This document shows, piece after piece, positions 1 through 13,200 of a DNA stretch of 64,000 nucleotides; within the stretch, counting starts at the first letter, position 1; each line of letters opens with the position of its first letter. A program made the translations under genes and the position numbers. The stretch comes from Amblyornis subalaris. Lineage: Eukaryota; Chordata; Aves; Passeriformes; Ptilonorhynchidae. The notes below the pieces were generated by a model. The model saw only the letters and a program-made list of their open reading frames with translations, made no database searches and was not told the origin of the DNA. The DNA is taken from positions 4,792,697 to 4,856,696 of the forward strand of contig JACAXG010000014.1 in assembly GCA_018881555.1 (NCBI GenBank), in the 5' to 3' direction.

Positions 1-339
1 TACGCTGATTGCAGTTAATCTCATGCTGCTGAATTGTAGATTTCTGTGTGTACCTAATTTTCTTTTCAGCAAGCTGCAATTTAGTGAGATTTGATTTCCT
101 CAAAACCAATATGTAGTTGTTTATATTTACACTAGAAAAAACCATCCTGTTTATCTGATGTGGCCACTTGCTTGAGAAAGGCCCCAGACTCATGCGCTTG
201 ACCTTGTATTGACTGAAGCTGATAACTGGACACGCAGAAAGGGGTGGTTGGTTGTAACCATTACCTTTCACGTGGCTGAATTCTTTAAGTTTTTGGGCAA
301 CCATCCCAGAGGGGTGACTGCAGCTCTGTTCTCTTGCAG
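1..339 (+). other. FNDC3B: FNDC3B intron (5' side outside the window)
   Basis: AT-rich sequence ending in a polypyrimidine stretch and the AG acceptor at 338-339. An acceptor-like TTTTCAG near 63-69 is followed by an early stop in one frame and by no donor that fits the phase of the next exon, so I see no exon here. Confidence 0.7.
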
Positions 340-445
340 TGCTCTGAGAGTTTACCTGTCCGTACGCTGAGCGTCGCGCCGGGGCACTGCCGCCCGCCGA
401 GAGTTCTGGGCAAGCCGAGGCACAAGGAAGTGCAGCTGCAGTGGG
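340..445 (+). CDS. FNDC3B: FNDC3B coding exon (first in window), start of an FN3 domain
   Basis: The exon starts in phase 0 after TCTTGCAG and ends one base into a codon before GTAAG. It encodes 35 residues beginning [12 protein letters not shown] and containing [17 protein letters not shown], the A/B-strand part of an FN3 domain with its conserved Trp. The split codon G|AT gives Asp with the next exon. It follows the family pattern of a PPR start and a W about 20 residues later. Confidence 0.88.
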
Positions 446-1438
446 GTAAGCCCGTGCAGCATCCTGCTGCTGAGCTTCGATTTTGGTGGTCGGTGTCTGA
501 CCTTGCCTTAGCCTTTGTTTCTGCTGCTTGTGAAGAGTTGCAGCGTGTCCTGTTCGCTGGGAAGTGCAAAGCGAAGTCCAGGGGAGTCTGAGCAAGTCAC
601 AAGTGCAACTTCCCATCGACTGTGGTGGTTCTGTGTTGGATTTCTGAACTCAGCTGTCCTTTAGGCTTTACACTGTTCTCCCATTGTTGGTTTAGTGAGG
701 ACCTGTCCCTGTCAGAGCTATAAAGTATCAGCTTTATTAGAATATCTATCTTTTTATTTCAAAAAGAGCGTGATTCCAAATCTTTTTTTATTCCTTCGCA
801 ATATTGACTCAGCAGAAGCATTTGGCTACTTCTAATGTATGACTTCTCTCAAAAATTTGAGTTAGAACATATTGAAGATTTTGGATGGCATTTAAATCCT
901 GGTCCACAGCCTAACACACATAATGTATCGGACACTTGTTATTTTGCAGAAGTATTGGACCACAGTCATGGCACTAAATAGTCAAAAAATGCACATTTTT
1001 CAGAATACAAAGCACATGCCAGTATCCAACAGGTTTTTTTCTTTACAATGATACTCTTGCAGTATCCAAGTATCTTTGAGGCGTCATTCGTTAAGCCAAA
1101 TTCTAGATAAGTAGAATTTCTAACTGCCAAATATATTTCAACACCAGTGTAGAAATTCACCCAAGATAGCTTGCTGTTTCCTGGAAGCCTGTACCCCTTT
1201 TGGGCACTGTTTTTTGAACCCCAGGCAGATTCTGTGGTACTGGCTTGTAATATAACATGCAAGTATTATCAAATACAGTATTTTTATGGGGGGGAAAAGG
1301 TGCCCACAACAAAACAGATGTGTGTGTGTATGTCTATAAAAACACACACACATATATATTTCTGTGGTGTATTAAGTAAAAATCGGTCTTCCTGGCTCAC
1401 GTCCTAATGTTATTAACAAATCGTATGATTTCTTTTAG
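446..1438 (+). other. FNDC3B: FNDC3B intron
   Basis: 993 bp. It holds a short G run near 1290 and alternating TG/CA tracts at about 1319-1352. No exon or interspersed repeat was recognised. Confidence 0.75.
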
Positions 1439-1611
1439 ATGTCCCTCCGTCAGAGAGCGGCTGTCCCGTCTCTGAGTACAGCGTGGAGATGACAGCCCCC
1501 GAAGAAGTCGTTTCTGAGGTGTACCACGGGCCTGANCTGGAGTGCACCGTCAGCGACCTCCTTCCCGGGGCCACGTACGGGTTCCGAGTGCGGGCGCTGA
1601 ACGACGGCGGG
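1439..1611 (+). CDS. FNDC3B: FNDC3B coding exon, end of first FN3 domain
   Basis: The exon follows TTCTTTTAG and ends before GTACGTG. It completes the Asp codon and then encodes 57 residues from [17 protein letters not shown] to [12 protein letters not shown], the C-to-G strands of an FN3 domain. It ends in phase 0. One N at 1536 sits in codon GAN, so that residue is Asp or Glu. The exon is strongly GC-rich at third positions (GGC, GCG, CTC), unlike the AT-rich intron before it. Confidence 0.92.
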
Positions 1612-3690
1612 GTACGTGCGCTGCCGCTGAGCCCCGCGCCGCCCCGGCCGGGGTGCTGTCGGTGCTGCTGACCCCCAGGGGGGAGGGGGAGGTGGGCAAG
1701 AGAAAATCGTGTGATATCATGAATCAAGCTTCAAAGGAGCTTTGGAGGAAGAGCTGCGGTTTTCAGACCTGGTTCTCTTTCAAAAGGTGATTTCGGGTGC
1801 TAATACGATTCGACTGGCCGAAATCAGCTGCTCCAAAATGTGCAAAATCCCTGCTAAAAGTCATAGGTGCCTGCATGGAGGAATCTGTTTATTCTCGTTC
1901 CACTGCGTTTCCTTCTTTTTGTTTGAAATCTTAACTGTGTTAACAACAAGTACTGCAGTTCCGCTCAGGTGTTACATTTTGAGGGAATCTCGCGTTCCTG
2001 ATGATTTTTTGTTTTAATTTCAAAAGAAGATATGCTTTATAGGTTTGATGAGGTTTTTTTGTTAGATGATTTCCTTGGAAGAAGGTCCTCCCCAAATACA
2101 TCAGAAAATTCTGTCTGATGTCCATGGAGATCTGTTGAAANATCTTTTTCTTTTTCAGTGAGGTTGGGTTGTTTCTGCTTGCCTTTGTGTCATTCCAAGG
2201 ATGTTATATAAGTTGTCCTAGCAAAACTACATGCACTGATGTGTTTCTTCCCAGGANATCTTGATGACAAACATAACACAAAGGTTTAAAGTTATTCACT
2301 TACAGGGAGTAGTTCTGTTAAAACTTAACTTAGGTATTAGAAAATTCTGCAAGACTGTTACACTGTTTTTTCTGAAAAATGCCCAATGTTTTGTTTTTGT
2401 GGAAAATTAATGAAATGCGCGTGGAAAAATTAGATTTGCTTGCTGTAATGAAAGCCACTGCCTACCTGGTAGCTTTGAATATATGATGCTTTGCCTTTTT
2501 TTTTTAATTCTTTTTTTTTTGGCAGAACAGTTGCAAAGCATTCCTGGTTCCACCCTTTGTTAAATCAGGGGGTTGGTTCTAGTTTGGCTGGGTTTTTCTA
2601 CCAGGTGCAAAATGGGGGAGGATGTTCTTTACCAGATTCTTCCTTGGAAACAGCAGAGCTCAATACATGAGATTTTTTTGACGTGTGCATTCTTTGTAAG
2701 TNAAACAAAGCAGTCAGTGTTGGCCTGTCTGGATGGCAGATACTGACACGTCTGCTGAGAAGTTTTCTGGGGTTCATCATTTCAGTTGGGCCTTTGTAGT
2801 GGCTCATTTTTTTCATACTCACTAGTATTGCATTACAAAATAAGTAAATATCAGTGGTTTTCCTCTAATTGCTTCCAGTGAAGTTTCTTTGTTCTGGAGA
2901 ACGATTTCTAATTAACTCGGGGATGTACTGAGCAAACTTCACTCTTGCACTCAGGAGGCCTCAGAAAGGCTGTTCCAGTGCTATCTGCTGTCCTCGCACT
3001 GCTGGCTGAAGCCAGTTTCCCAGACTCCTGAAAATTGGCTTTTTTTGCTCATATGCATTTAAATGATTCTCCTACCAAGGCTCAGAAGTTGTCTGAGCTG
3101 CGCTGCCCGTGGAGCGGAGCCGTGCACGCCGCGTCTGCAGCGTNTCCCTGCGCATTGTACCAGACTGGGGCTCCAGCACACCCTGTCCTTTTAGAATTAA
3201 CTTGTGGCAGGCATTTTATGTAAAAGAAGCTGGATTTGGACTCCAGCATGTGCTTTACTCTTGTTGTGCTCCTCTTTATACCCGTGAGAGGCTGGTTATG
3301 CCGGGCTATGGCACTGACATGAACACGCTGTGCTCAGGTAAGGCAGAGGGACACAGACTGTTCCTCAGTTACTGAGTGCACATGCTCACTTCTGGGTAAA
3401 GTGGAGGTGGTTTCTGCTTTCATGGGCACTTGCTGCCACATAGGAGGATGTACATAGGATGTTCAAGCTGTCTGCTTGTTCCTGAGCTCACCTCACACTT
3501 TAACTTGCAGTCATTTGCATGGTCTCATCCTGAGCTCTGGTGTTTGGTGCTGGGTGTTGGAAGCCCAGCCTATCTTTGAGGAAGTTCAGCGCAGTGACAA
3601 AGTTCATGTGCTGTTCTTGGAAAGCCTTTGGGGGGTTTGAGGTGGGTGTACACCTGTATATTAAAGTACAGCCACCTTGTTCCCCTCTAG
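1612..3690 (+). other. FNDC3B: FNDC3B intron
   Basis: 2079 bp, largely AT-rich, with T-runs near 2497-2520 and several isolated Ns. No convincing exon or repeat family was seen. Short open frames here lack splice context and similarity. Confidence 0.7.
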
Positions 3691-3804
3691 TACGGGCCNT
3701 ACTCGGAGGCGACGGAGGTCACCACGGCAGCAGGACCACCAGGCCAGTGCAGAGCACCTTCCCTGTCCTTCCTGTCCGACACACGAGTCCTTGTGAGCTG
3801 GGAG
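3691..3804 (+). CDS. FNDC3B: FNDC3B coding exon, FN3 linker and start of next FN3
   Basis: Thirty-eight complete codons between TCCCCTCTAG and GTGAGT, phase 0 at both ends. They encode YGPYSEATEVTTAAGPPGQC and continue to RVLVSWE. YGPYSEATEVTT is the closing G strand of the previous FN3 domain and RVLVSW opens the next. N at 3699 is the third base of CCN, so the residue is Pro whatever the base. Confidence 0.93.
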
Positions 3805-6094
3805 GTGAGTCAGGTGCCCCAGNTGTTTCATTCCACCTTGCCTGTCCAAACCAGTGTGGTCACCACAAAGCTCAGAAGCGAGCTCGAGAGCTGTNTACTG
3901 CTCTGGTACTGTGTTATTATGCCAGAAAAATGTATGTAGAAACTGTTCTGTTGTAGAAAATCATTCCTCCTTTTCTCTGAGGAATTGCATAAAGTTGGTC
4001 ACGACTCTTCCAGACATGAGACCTCCTGCACTGGCTTCAGATGATAGAAGTGCTCTCTGCAGGCTTTTAGCACATGAGTATGTTCTGAGTTGGAATTATG
4101 AAGACAAATATTTGATTTTGGCTGAAACTGGAGTCTCTGATATGAAATTAACTCTGCATAAATGCTTACGATGTAGGTTTTTTCCCCTCAAAAATTGTTT
4201 GTCTCTTCCCCAAATATTTACTTTTNTTTTAGTTTGTCTGCATTCCTCCTTCATTATCCAGAATCTTAAGCATTGAACTCCAGATAAGTGCTAGCTGAAG
4301 TGCTATGGGGATGATTGATGCCATTAAAGAAAAAATGTGTGTAATTAAGGCAGAAAAGAAAGGATGTTACCGTAAATAACATTGTGATGTGGTTCAGTGG
4401 GGCTGTNGTTCTGCCACAGACTTTCATTGTAAACTTAGCAGCCATTCCAGCCCTCCTTCCATTGGGCTTCTCCCCAAAATGATGCCCCTGCTGAGAAAGA
4501 AGTTACTGACATTCATGAGATGCTCAAATAAGTTGATTGTGCTAAGAGCATATGTAGATACAAATACAATCTGCATTTAATTTTATAAGAAANGAGTATA
4601 TTTGGTGCAGTTTGGGGGTATTAATATTTTTTGCAACTAGAAATTGCACTGAACTTTTAGATGTTACCTACCAATGGTCAGGGATTTGCTGACCATTAAG
4701 GAATGCAGCAGCAGCAGTTCTGGTAGGCTCTCTATGTATTTGCAGGATATATTTGTTTTTTCTAGCTATAAATGAAGCTGTGGTAGGATTAATGTGGCTT
4801 GCAGTGGTTACATTTTCTTAAAGAGTGTCATTTTTTGGCTGATATGAATTAGAAGGAAAAACAGTGAAGCCNGGTGGAGCCTGGCTAGAGAGCACACTGT
4901 GGTGCCTACTATGATCCNTTTTTTACACATTGTTCTAAAAATCTGGATTAACAGTTCTGAATGCTCCTGCTAAAACAACTGGAAGCTCTGAGGCAGAGCC
5001 AGGGATGCCCCTGTGCCTGTGCAGGGTGGTCACTGTGGTGTGCAGCGAGGCTCTGGATCCTTTCACTGGAAATTACACCTTGCCTGTCATAATCACAAAG
5101 TCTTTGTCATACACTGGGCCACAGGCAGAGCAGTGCTTCCCTGAGCTGCTTCAGGCCACACAGTGCAGCTTGAGGTAGTTCTGCTAAAAACACTAAGTAT
5201 TTTGGTTTGGAAATCGTGCTGTTTTGCCTGTACTAGCTCATGTCCAGCACATTCAGGCATTTATCTTGTGTTCCCCTAAATAAAGGGATTGCTGGGAATA
5301 TATGGAAGAGGACAAGGTTAGATTAGGTATTAGGAAGAAATCCTTTATTGTAAAGGTGGTGAGGCCCTGGCACAGGTTGCCTGGAGCAGCTGTGNTTGCC
5401 CCATCCCTGGAAGTGTCCAAGGCNGGCTCGGATGNGGCTTGGAGCCACCTGGTCTAGTGGAAGGTGTCTCTGCCTATGGCAGGGCATGAAATAAGGTGAT
5501 CTTGAACGTCCCTTTCAACCCAAATCATTTGATGATTCCGTGATCCCATGGGAATCTCATGGTGGATGTGAATGTGCCAGGATCCACACTCCCATGTCCC
5601 ATTCTGAGACCGAGGGGTGACTTCCACTGAGAACCTTAGGCCAGCTCCTCACTTTTTGAGGGGAGTTCTTTTCTCAGCACGTGAGTGGCTGCTTCAGGCT
5701 CAAAGGCCAGTGCTTCCAGAGCTNTGTTGTGGTCTCTCAATCAGACTGCACTAGATGGATGCTGTTTGGTGTTCTCCACGGTTGAGCTTCTGCCAAGCCA
5801 GTGGAGAGACAATTTATTCCTGAGTGTCCTGATGAAAAGCAAAGTAGCTGCGTACACTCACTCATTTCTCTGAATTTCAATCAGGTAATTTTTGTGCAGA
5901 ATTGTCCTGTTTCAGTAACCTCTTAGGGAACATTAACTCAGTACATTTCCATTTGCTGCAGTAATGGTGTATTAATTTAAAAATGAGGGTGGTTGTTGGG
6001 TTTTTTTTCCATGTACTTTATTCCTTCCCCGGTGAAACGCGGCGATCCGAAGCGCTCATTTCTGAACTGAACCACATAAATATTTGTGTTGCAG
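3805..6094 (+). other. FNDC3B: FNDC3B intron containing a CR1 fragment
   Basis: 2290 bp with a CR1 3' fragment at about 5315-5545, listed separately. Otherwise it is unremarkable and no additional exon was recognised. Confidence 0.75.
5315..5545 (+). mobile_element. CR1 LINE 3' fragment
   Basis: Carries the diagnostic CR1 3' run in sense orientation: GGTGGTGAGGCCCTGGCACAG, then CCCATCCCTGGAAGTGTCC, CCTGGTCTAGTGGAAGGTGT, and TTTCAACCCAAATCATTTGATGATT at the end. It is a truncated 5' fragment of about 230 bp with several N calls and diverged positions. Confidence 0.9.
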
Positions 6095-6244
6095 AGTCCT
6101 GAATGTTCTGGTGCTGACATCTCTGAATACAGATTAGAGTGGGGAGAAGATGAGGAGTCTCTACAACTTGCATATAGCGGCGCAGAAACCTGCTTTGAAA
6201 TCGGCGACTTGTTGGCGGCAGCGCATTACTGCTGCAGGCTACAG
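6095..6244 (+). CDS. FNDC3B: FNDC3B coding exon, middle of second FN3 domain
   Basis: Fifty complete codons after TTGTGTTGCAG and before GTACGG, phase 0/0. They encode SPECSGADISEYRLEWGEDE, then CFEIGDLLAAAHYCCRLQ. SGADISEYRLEW is the C/C' strand block typical of FNDC3 proteins and YCCRLQ is the F strand that continues as AVNQAG in the next exon. Confidence 0.95.
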
Positions 6245-9200
6245 GTACGGCAGTGCCGAGGTCTGCATGCATTGCCGTCTGGGATCTAAACAGAGTTTCC
6301 TTCCACTGCTGNTCTTGTTTTTATCATTAGCCCCTCTGGAGTTACGGGCTCTGTAAGGCTGAAGGAATGCACGTTTGTTTCAAGCAATGCAGACTGATGC
6401 GTTACTTGAAAATTGCTCTTGTGTTTCGTTACTTTCAGTGATTAATGCTGGTGACAGCCACCTTGCCCTCTGATGCCAAAACAAAATGATGATGGTTTAG
6501 AAAATTAAAAAAAAAAAAAAAAATCCTTTTTTTCATGGTAAGGAGAAGTAAATAATATCTACCTCCCAACTGGATATTGAAGATTGCCCTGGCTTAAATA
6601 GTGAACTCCAGCATCNGTTTAATTTATTAAGTAAAGCAAAGCAGCTGAGTAGATTTGTGTGTGTATAGGAGGTGGTACCTGCCAGAAAGTGAGTTCTCAT
6701 ATTTGCCATTTTGGATCTTAGATTTGTAAGATTGGATCTCATATAGAGTGTCTATATGATTTCTTTTTCTTTGATCTCATTCTCTCCTATTATTTTCAGT
6801 AAAAAGTAGCAGTTAATATATATTTTACATAACTATATGAAAGTAGAAATGCAGCACTTTTTCTCCTTTATGTCTACTGATAAATAAATAGAAGGTAGAG
6901 CAAGTGGGAGTGAAGTAAAAATATTTTTACCCAAGATACTCTTCCACAAGATATATTTGTATGTGGAGGCAGAATACCACCACTAATCCAACCCAAATAC
7001 CCACCCAGCTGGCAACANGNGGACCACCCAGGGTAAAANCTTTGATCAAGGACAACATGCTTCTGTCNAGTGTTTCCTTTTTATATTTTTTTTTTAAACA
7101 GGATATTGAATTTTTTTGATTTTTTTGGGAAGAAGGTTTCGAGGAGCTGGCCAGCAGCCAAGGAGCTCAGGCCCCACAGCTCCAAGTGCACTCAAATGTG
7201 TTTTGTGACTGGGCCAGAGCTGGTCTGTACCTTGCTCTGGCACTGTGGGGGAAGGTGACTGAGGGAATGTGTGAGTGGCTGGGAAGTGTGAGCCAGAAAG
7301 TGCCTCTTGTTTCTGTAAGAGGGAGAGCATTCAGCATCTGCTGGCGAGGGAGGAAACTGTGAGACCACTGCTGCAGGGAGCCCAGGGAAAAATTTCATGT
7401 TAAAAATGGAAACAGGCAGNTGTATGGCATCTTTGATTTCCAGTGGGTGCTCATTTCCATCTACCTGCCACAAAAATGTTGCACAAATCTACTCAGTTTT
7501 TAACACAGCCAGTATAATTTAATCNATAGGCAGAAGTTAAATGAAAGGCACAACAGCAAGAAGACATTTTATTGAAGTCCATCAGTGACTCAGGCATTAC
7601 TTTCTAGAGTGCTTCATCCTCTGGATCTGATCAGTGTGTTGTATGGNGAAGAATTTCTTACAAGATACACTGGAATCTTTAAACAATTACAGGCAAAAAC
7701 CCCCACAAAGTATGTAGAACAGACAAAGAAGGAAAGGTAAATAGTGCNAGAAATTTTAGTCTATTTAAAAAAAAAAGAGAGAATAACAGCTGTTTTTCTT
7801 ATCTGTTACCAGCTTTAACAGAAAAACACAGATTCCCTAAACCACATTTATTCAGCCTCCTAATAAACACATACTGTTGCTATCTCAATCTACAGTAACT
7901 CAATAAAAGAGAGGATTGAGGAATCAGGCATATCTCACTGCAGGGCAGACGATTGTCTTTACTGTTGCTCAACTTTTTTCCTGTAATGAATATTCCTGAA
8001 AACAATTGTGGCTTCTGTGAAGGGAAATATTGTGTCATTTGGGGGTGGTGGGGGGAAAGCATCCAGACAGCAAAGCCCCATCAGTTATGGTGATGAGATT
8101 GTCCAATAAAGCAGTTAAAAAACGGCACTGACAATAAATTGCTTAGAGCAAGATACAGATTGCCAAACTCTGGTTTAGAGGCAAGACAAATCATATCACT
8201 GGCAGAGCACGAAACAAGGCTCACTTCTAACAGCTCCAGGAGCTCTTCACTAAATGGAAGATTTCCCCGGAGCAGGATTTGTTTTGAAGGGCTTTTTAAA
8301 GGCTGACACATCTAACTTTATTATCTCTTTCTTCAATTGAACAAGACGCCTCCTGGAAAAACAGAACATGGCTTTGTGTTTGTATTATGCAGAGCAGAAA
8401 TAAGTTATTCACTGCACTTAAGCACAGATAAGAAATCAAACAATTGATGTGTCCTGTCATTGCCATCATAGTCCTGCTGGCAACATTGTGAGCCTGGGGT
8501 TTTGAATTAATTGTAATCTGATGGGAGACTCTGGGCTAACTTGTCCAAATGTAAAGGAAATGTGGATGGTGGAGGGTGCTGGGCAGTGTCAAAGCAGTTT
8601 TTGAAGGTCTGTGTTTTTCCTGTACCATGTTCTATAAGCTCTCCCCATACCTGGTGTGCAGGCAGGATGCTGGGCTGTGCCAGGAGGAGCCCAATCAGCA
8701 GATCCAGGGAAGGTGATGTTGCCCATTACATGCCATTCATGAGAACCTGGAATACTGCATCCAGTGTTGCTCCAGGCACAGGCTGAAATAGGGATGTTCA
8801 GATGAAATATAAAGAAACAAAATTATCACTTTTAGGCAGTTAAGGATCTAATAGTGGTCCGGAGGGGCTGTGCAATCTTGATCCTTGGAATTTTTCAAGA
8901 CCCAACTGAAAAAAAAAAAAAGCCTGAGCAACCTGTTCTGCATTGTTTGACCCTGGTTGGAGTAACAAGTTGGACTAGATGAGTTCCCACAGTCCCTTCC
9001 AGCCTGCATGGTCCTGTGATTGTGTGCACAGGAGCTTGTAAGAATCCTGAGGAGGTAACATCAGTCATTCCCTAGGCAATTCCAGTGCAATGGGTACAGC
9101 TTTTGCCACTGGCAGAGCATCAGCTGATAAAACCCCAGGTCTGTACAGCTGTGCAGTGTTGAGCTTACAAAGACAACAGCCCCTAATTAATGGGCAGAAA

Positions 9201-9935
9201 TGGGCCAGGTTTTGAAACTTGGTTTGCACTGGGATTCAGGATCTATGAGTTAAGCTGAGAAGCTTGATAAATGGTTGCTCTCCTCTTTTGTGGAAGATAC
9301 TGAGCCATGTGCTTTGGTTGTGGTTTGCTAGTGAGTTGTGACTTTTCCAACTTTATTGATTCCATGATTCTGGGGAAATGTGAGTCATAGGCTTAACACC
9401 ATGCTGAGTTCCTATATTGTTATATCAGAAACTTCTTAGCATGAAATTAACTATCCATTCTCCAAATTAGGAACNAGGGTAGTTTTTAACATGCCAAATA
9501 TCCCTTATCTGTAGGGATATTCTGCTTGCATAAAGCATCTGATGGGGCACCGTGCAGTATACTGGGGATTTTGTACTGGGTGGCTCAGTTTTGGGTAGCC
9601 AGTTTGCTGAGCAGTATGATGTCACCTGTCACTGGCAACGTGACTATGACATTTTCCCTTACTAACCAAAGTTTGCCACTGATAAAAAGGTTACTTTTAA
9701 GTTTAATTATTAGGGAAAAGAGAAATATTCTCCAATTTTTCTGAGACATTCCTGAGTGACANAGATTCCCTAGGATAGGCAGAGGTGTGAGTCAGGCTGC
9801 AGAGAGGAANCCAGCAGTGCACATCCTCTGAAGAACTCACGCAGCTCTTCCAGGCTGCACAGTTCATTATGATGAACTTGATACACACGTGAAGGAGAAC
9901 ACTGGTAAATATTTTTTGTTTGAACACACACACAG
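6245..9935 (+). other. FNDC3B: FNDC3B intron containing a CR1 fragment
   Basis: 3691 bp, AT-rich, with an A17 run near 6507-6523 and a CR1 fragment at about 8680-9022. It ends in a CA repeat that runs straight into the acceptor at 9934-9935. No other feature was recognised. Confidence 0.75.
8680..9022 (+). mobile_element. CR1 LINE fragment with an A-rich interruption
   Basis: Diverged CR1 in sense orientation. GAAGGTGATGTTGCCC and CCTGGAATACTGCATCCAGT match the reverse-transcriptase-proximal part of CR1. GTTGGACTAGATGAGTTCCC and TCCCTTCCAGCCTGCATGGT match its 3' end. An A13 run is embedded near 8909-8921. Boundaries are approximate. Confidence 0.8.
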
Positions 9936-10219
9936 GCCGTTAACCAGGCTGGAGCTGGGCCCTACAGCGACCTGGTGACCTGCAGGATCCCCGCGTCCGT
10001 GCCCGACGCCGTCTCCGTCCTCTCCGTGCTGGAGGACGAGCACGTGGGCGCCTGCCAGCCCTCACCCTCCGTGTGCCTTGTACTGAGCTGGGAAGAGCCG
10101 AGCAATAACGGGGCTGAGATTACGTCCTACAACATCGAGCTGGGTGACAGCGTCAGCATTCCCGTGGGGAACGTCACGAGTTACGTCATCGAGGATTTGC
10201 TTCCCGAAACCTCGTACCG
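9936..10219 (+). CDS. FNDC3B: FNDC3B coding exon, end of second and start of third FN3 domain
   Basis: 284 bp from CACACACAG to GTGAGT, entering in phase 0 and leaving two bases into a codon (CG|G, Arg). It encodes AVNQAGAGPYSDLVTCRIPA, a linker PDAVSVLSVLEDEHVG, then CLVLSWEEPSNNGAEITSYN and ends DLLPETSYR. AVNQAGAGPYS and LSWEEPSNNG are signature FN3 segments of FNDC3 proteins. The codons are strongly GC-ending in the first half. Confidence 0.95.
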
Positions 10220-13200
10220 GTGAGTGCGGCTCTTGNGGCGGGCACAGAGCGCTGGGGAGGAGCTCTCACGGCTCAGTTTGACGTAGGAAATCTTCATGGC
10301 GTTAAAGTTTTAAAAATGCCAAACCAACAAGCCAAACAGCCAGCCCAGGGAGCAGAGAAATCTGCAGTAATTCCTTGATGGAATGAACTGTGGTATTTCA
10401 CGTTCAAATACTGTTTTCTCCCGCCTTTTTTCCTCTTTCGCCTCTCCTTGCATTGTCTGTGACCTCTCCTTTTTAAATTGCTCTGCTAAGGTAAGGTTAC
10501 ACTGGTAATAATACATTTATAAATAATAAATAAATAAATTTTGAAAATGAGAAATAATTAAAATCACAATGTTACATCTCATGTTTTTTCAGCTGCTTAG
10601 AAGTACTNTTCCAGGGGTTTAAATTATTAACTTACAACTCTGTGCAGAGCTAGCAATTTTCACGCTATGAACTTTTATTTGTATAGCTACAGCTATTTTT
10701 TGTCTCTGGTATATGGAGATAAATTAAAGGATAGTCTGAATTTAAAAACAATTTATATTGCTTCAGAGTCTAAATTGCTAAGTGACATTGCCAAATTTTT
10801 ATTATTTTAATGTTCAGGCTTATATGTTTTCTCCCTAATTGCTAATTAAAAAAGAAAAATGATTCCATGCAGGCAATGAACAGCAATACAACAAAAGATG
10901 TGACAAAAGAAATTCTGTTTTAAGTACTGTTAACTAATAAAGACTGTAATCTGATCACACAGTTGTAAAATTAGTTACGGCACAGACCCGCTGTAACATC
11001 TTTCTTTTTTTACTTTGTATTCAAGGTCACAATCCTACAAGTCTTGTAAATAATAAGTTCATAATTCAAATTTTATCCTGTACCCAAAAAAAGGGAACTT
11101 GCTGTAGCAAGGATACAAATACATACACTAGAAGTTATTTNAAGTGAGGAGCATTCATTGCCTGCTCACAGATCATCCATATNAAGTTGAAGAGTTTGTC
11201 TCTGGATTGGTCACCCAGCTGTGGAAATGCATCATCTTTGGGCAGTCTCATATTCCCTGGTTTCTCCTCATTTGTTTGTTCAACCAAGAGTCAAAACAGC
11301 TGAAATGGGAACTTGGAGCAATTTGGTCAAGGCAACCAGAATGGGCCATTTAAATTCTTCACCAATGTCTCACTTTCTTCAGTCTCTTTTTTGTCTGGTT
11401 CTTGGTTGTCTACAACTTCCTGTAGGGAAATGTTATCGTCTTCAAGGCCTAGAAATGGAGATTGGAATGATTTTTTTTTTTTAATTCTTATTTCATTATT
11501 TTGTAAAAAGCAGCATATTAAATCACAGTTTTAGTCAGGGATTCTGCCTGTCTCTGGTCCAAATGAAACAGCTAAAGCCTCAAGCATTAAGTGTTCTAAA
11601 TATTGTTGTAACACTAAGCTCCTACCAAAAAACACCCCACTGAAAAGCACAAACCAGTGGATGACTGATTAGAAGTAATAATAGAGAAAAGCTCTTTTCT
11701 TGAATAAAATGAAAGAAACCCCAAATCTTGCATCTTATTCCTATCAGGGAAGACAAGTGACTGAAGCTGGATTGCAAATGCACCTCTTCTATAGTTTAAA
11801 GTCTTACTTTGCTAATCAAAANCAGATATGTCAAAGTGTTTTGATCATTGACTTTTCATTGATGTTTCTTCTTTGAGCATATCTTGACACCTGTCTTTGA
11901 CCAGGGAGTGTCTGTGCCCTAATAAAGGTATCCTTAAGGAACACAATTATCAGGCTGTGTGCTAAAAGTTTGGGGTTGTGCCCTCCCTAGTTTAATCAGA
12001 AGAATGTTTCAGAGCATCACCAGTCTCATTCTCTGCATTTCTCCACTGATGGTTCTTCTTTTCGTGTCAATTTTGTTTAACACAACTACCTCTTCTCCTT
12101 CAAGTGTTTATTCCCTGCTGTGTNTAAAAGCAGTGAGCATGTTTTTCCTAGACTAAACAGGCCAAGTACTGCTGGGTTTGAGACTCTGAACTCTCTTGCC
12201 AAAGTTTGAGCAGAATTTGAAGTAAATCAGCAAAGGGTTTATAGTTTCAGTTGCATTGGAATTCCACTGTCAATGTTTTTGGTTGTGAGAAACCTGAAAT
12301 TGAAATCAAATCTTGGTTATTATGAATCCACCGAGTCCAAAATTGGAAATCCAAGTTGTTTTGGATAGCAGGGTGATTCTGACCCCCTGTCTGTGTGTCC
12401 ACCCCTTTGGAGCTCTTAGCTTAGGGTTGGCACAGCTTTGCTGCTTCCCNCATTGGTGTGGGAATGGCCATACAGGAGCAGCCCAAGAACACACTGAGCA
12501 AACTCCAGGCTCTTTGCAGAGATGGGCTCAAAGCTGACAGGTTGGATGGTTTATGTGTATTAGTATCAAATCCAACCAGCACGCCATGAGAAGGATTTAC
12601 ATCCCAAAATGCATTTATGGCAGGAGGAACGGGAACATGCCTCTGTCACACTGGGAATGGCCATCGTAGGGCTGAGTCAAGAGGGCTTCTCCAGCTCAGC
12701 CACAGCCCAGCCCTGCTGCTGCAGAGAGCAGATGCCTCCCCAAAGCACTGTGTAAACATCCTGGCTGCTGAGCAGCTGCAGAAATATGTCCGAGTTGTGC
12801 AGTCTCTCTGCTTTATTGACATAGCCACAAAGCTCTGGAAACTCAGATTACAGGGTAATATACTTGGCCTGGTTTTCCGTGAACTGATGTAACTAGGAGT
12901 GAGTTAATAAATATTCCACAATAAATAAGTATTCAACAGTCATAGAAATACCAATTTTCTATTACACTCTGTTCCCAAGCTTCACTTAACACGTTCCATA
13001 GATAATTGTGCTCTGCTGTTGAGATACTTCTCTGCAAAACAACTTTCAATTTTTAAAGATGCTTCTTTTCCTCTGAAGTTACACAGTGTACAGAAATACA
13101 GAGTAGCATTCTTAAATTTTGATAGCAACACTTAATTTTAATTTGGTTTAGGAATAAAAATTCTAAATATTGTAAGTTTTTAAACCATATCAAGGAAAAT

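Noticed and set aside
63..130. Acceptor-like TTTTCAG as a possible extra FNDC3B exon
   Set aside because: A stop follows quickly in one frame, and no donor fits the phase-0 start of the exon at 340.
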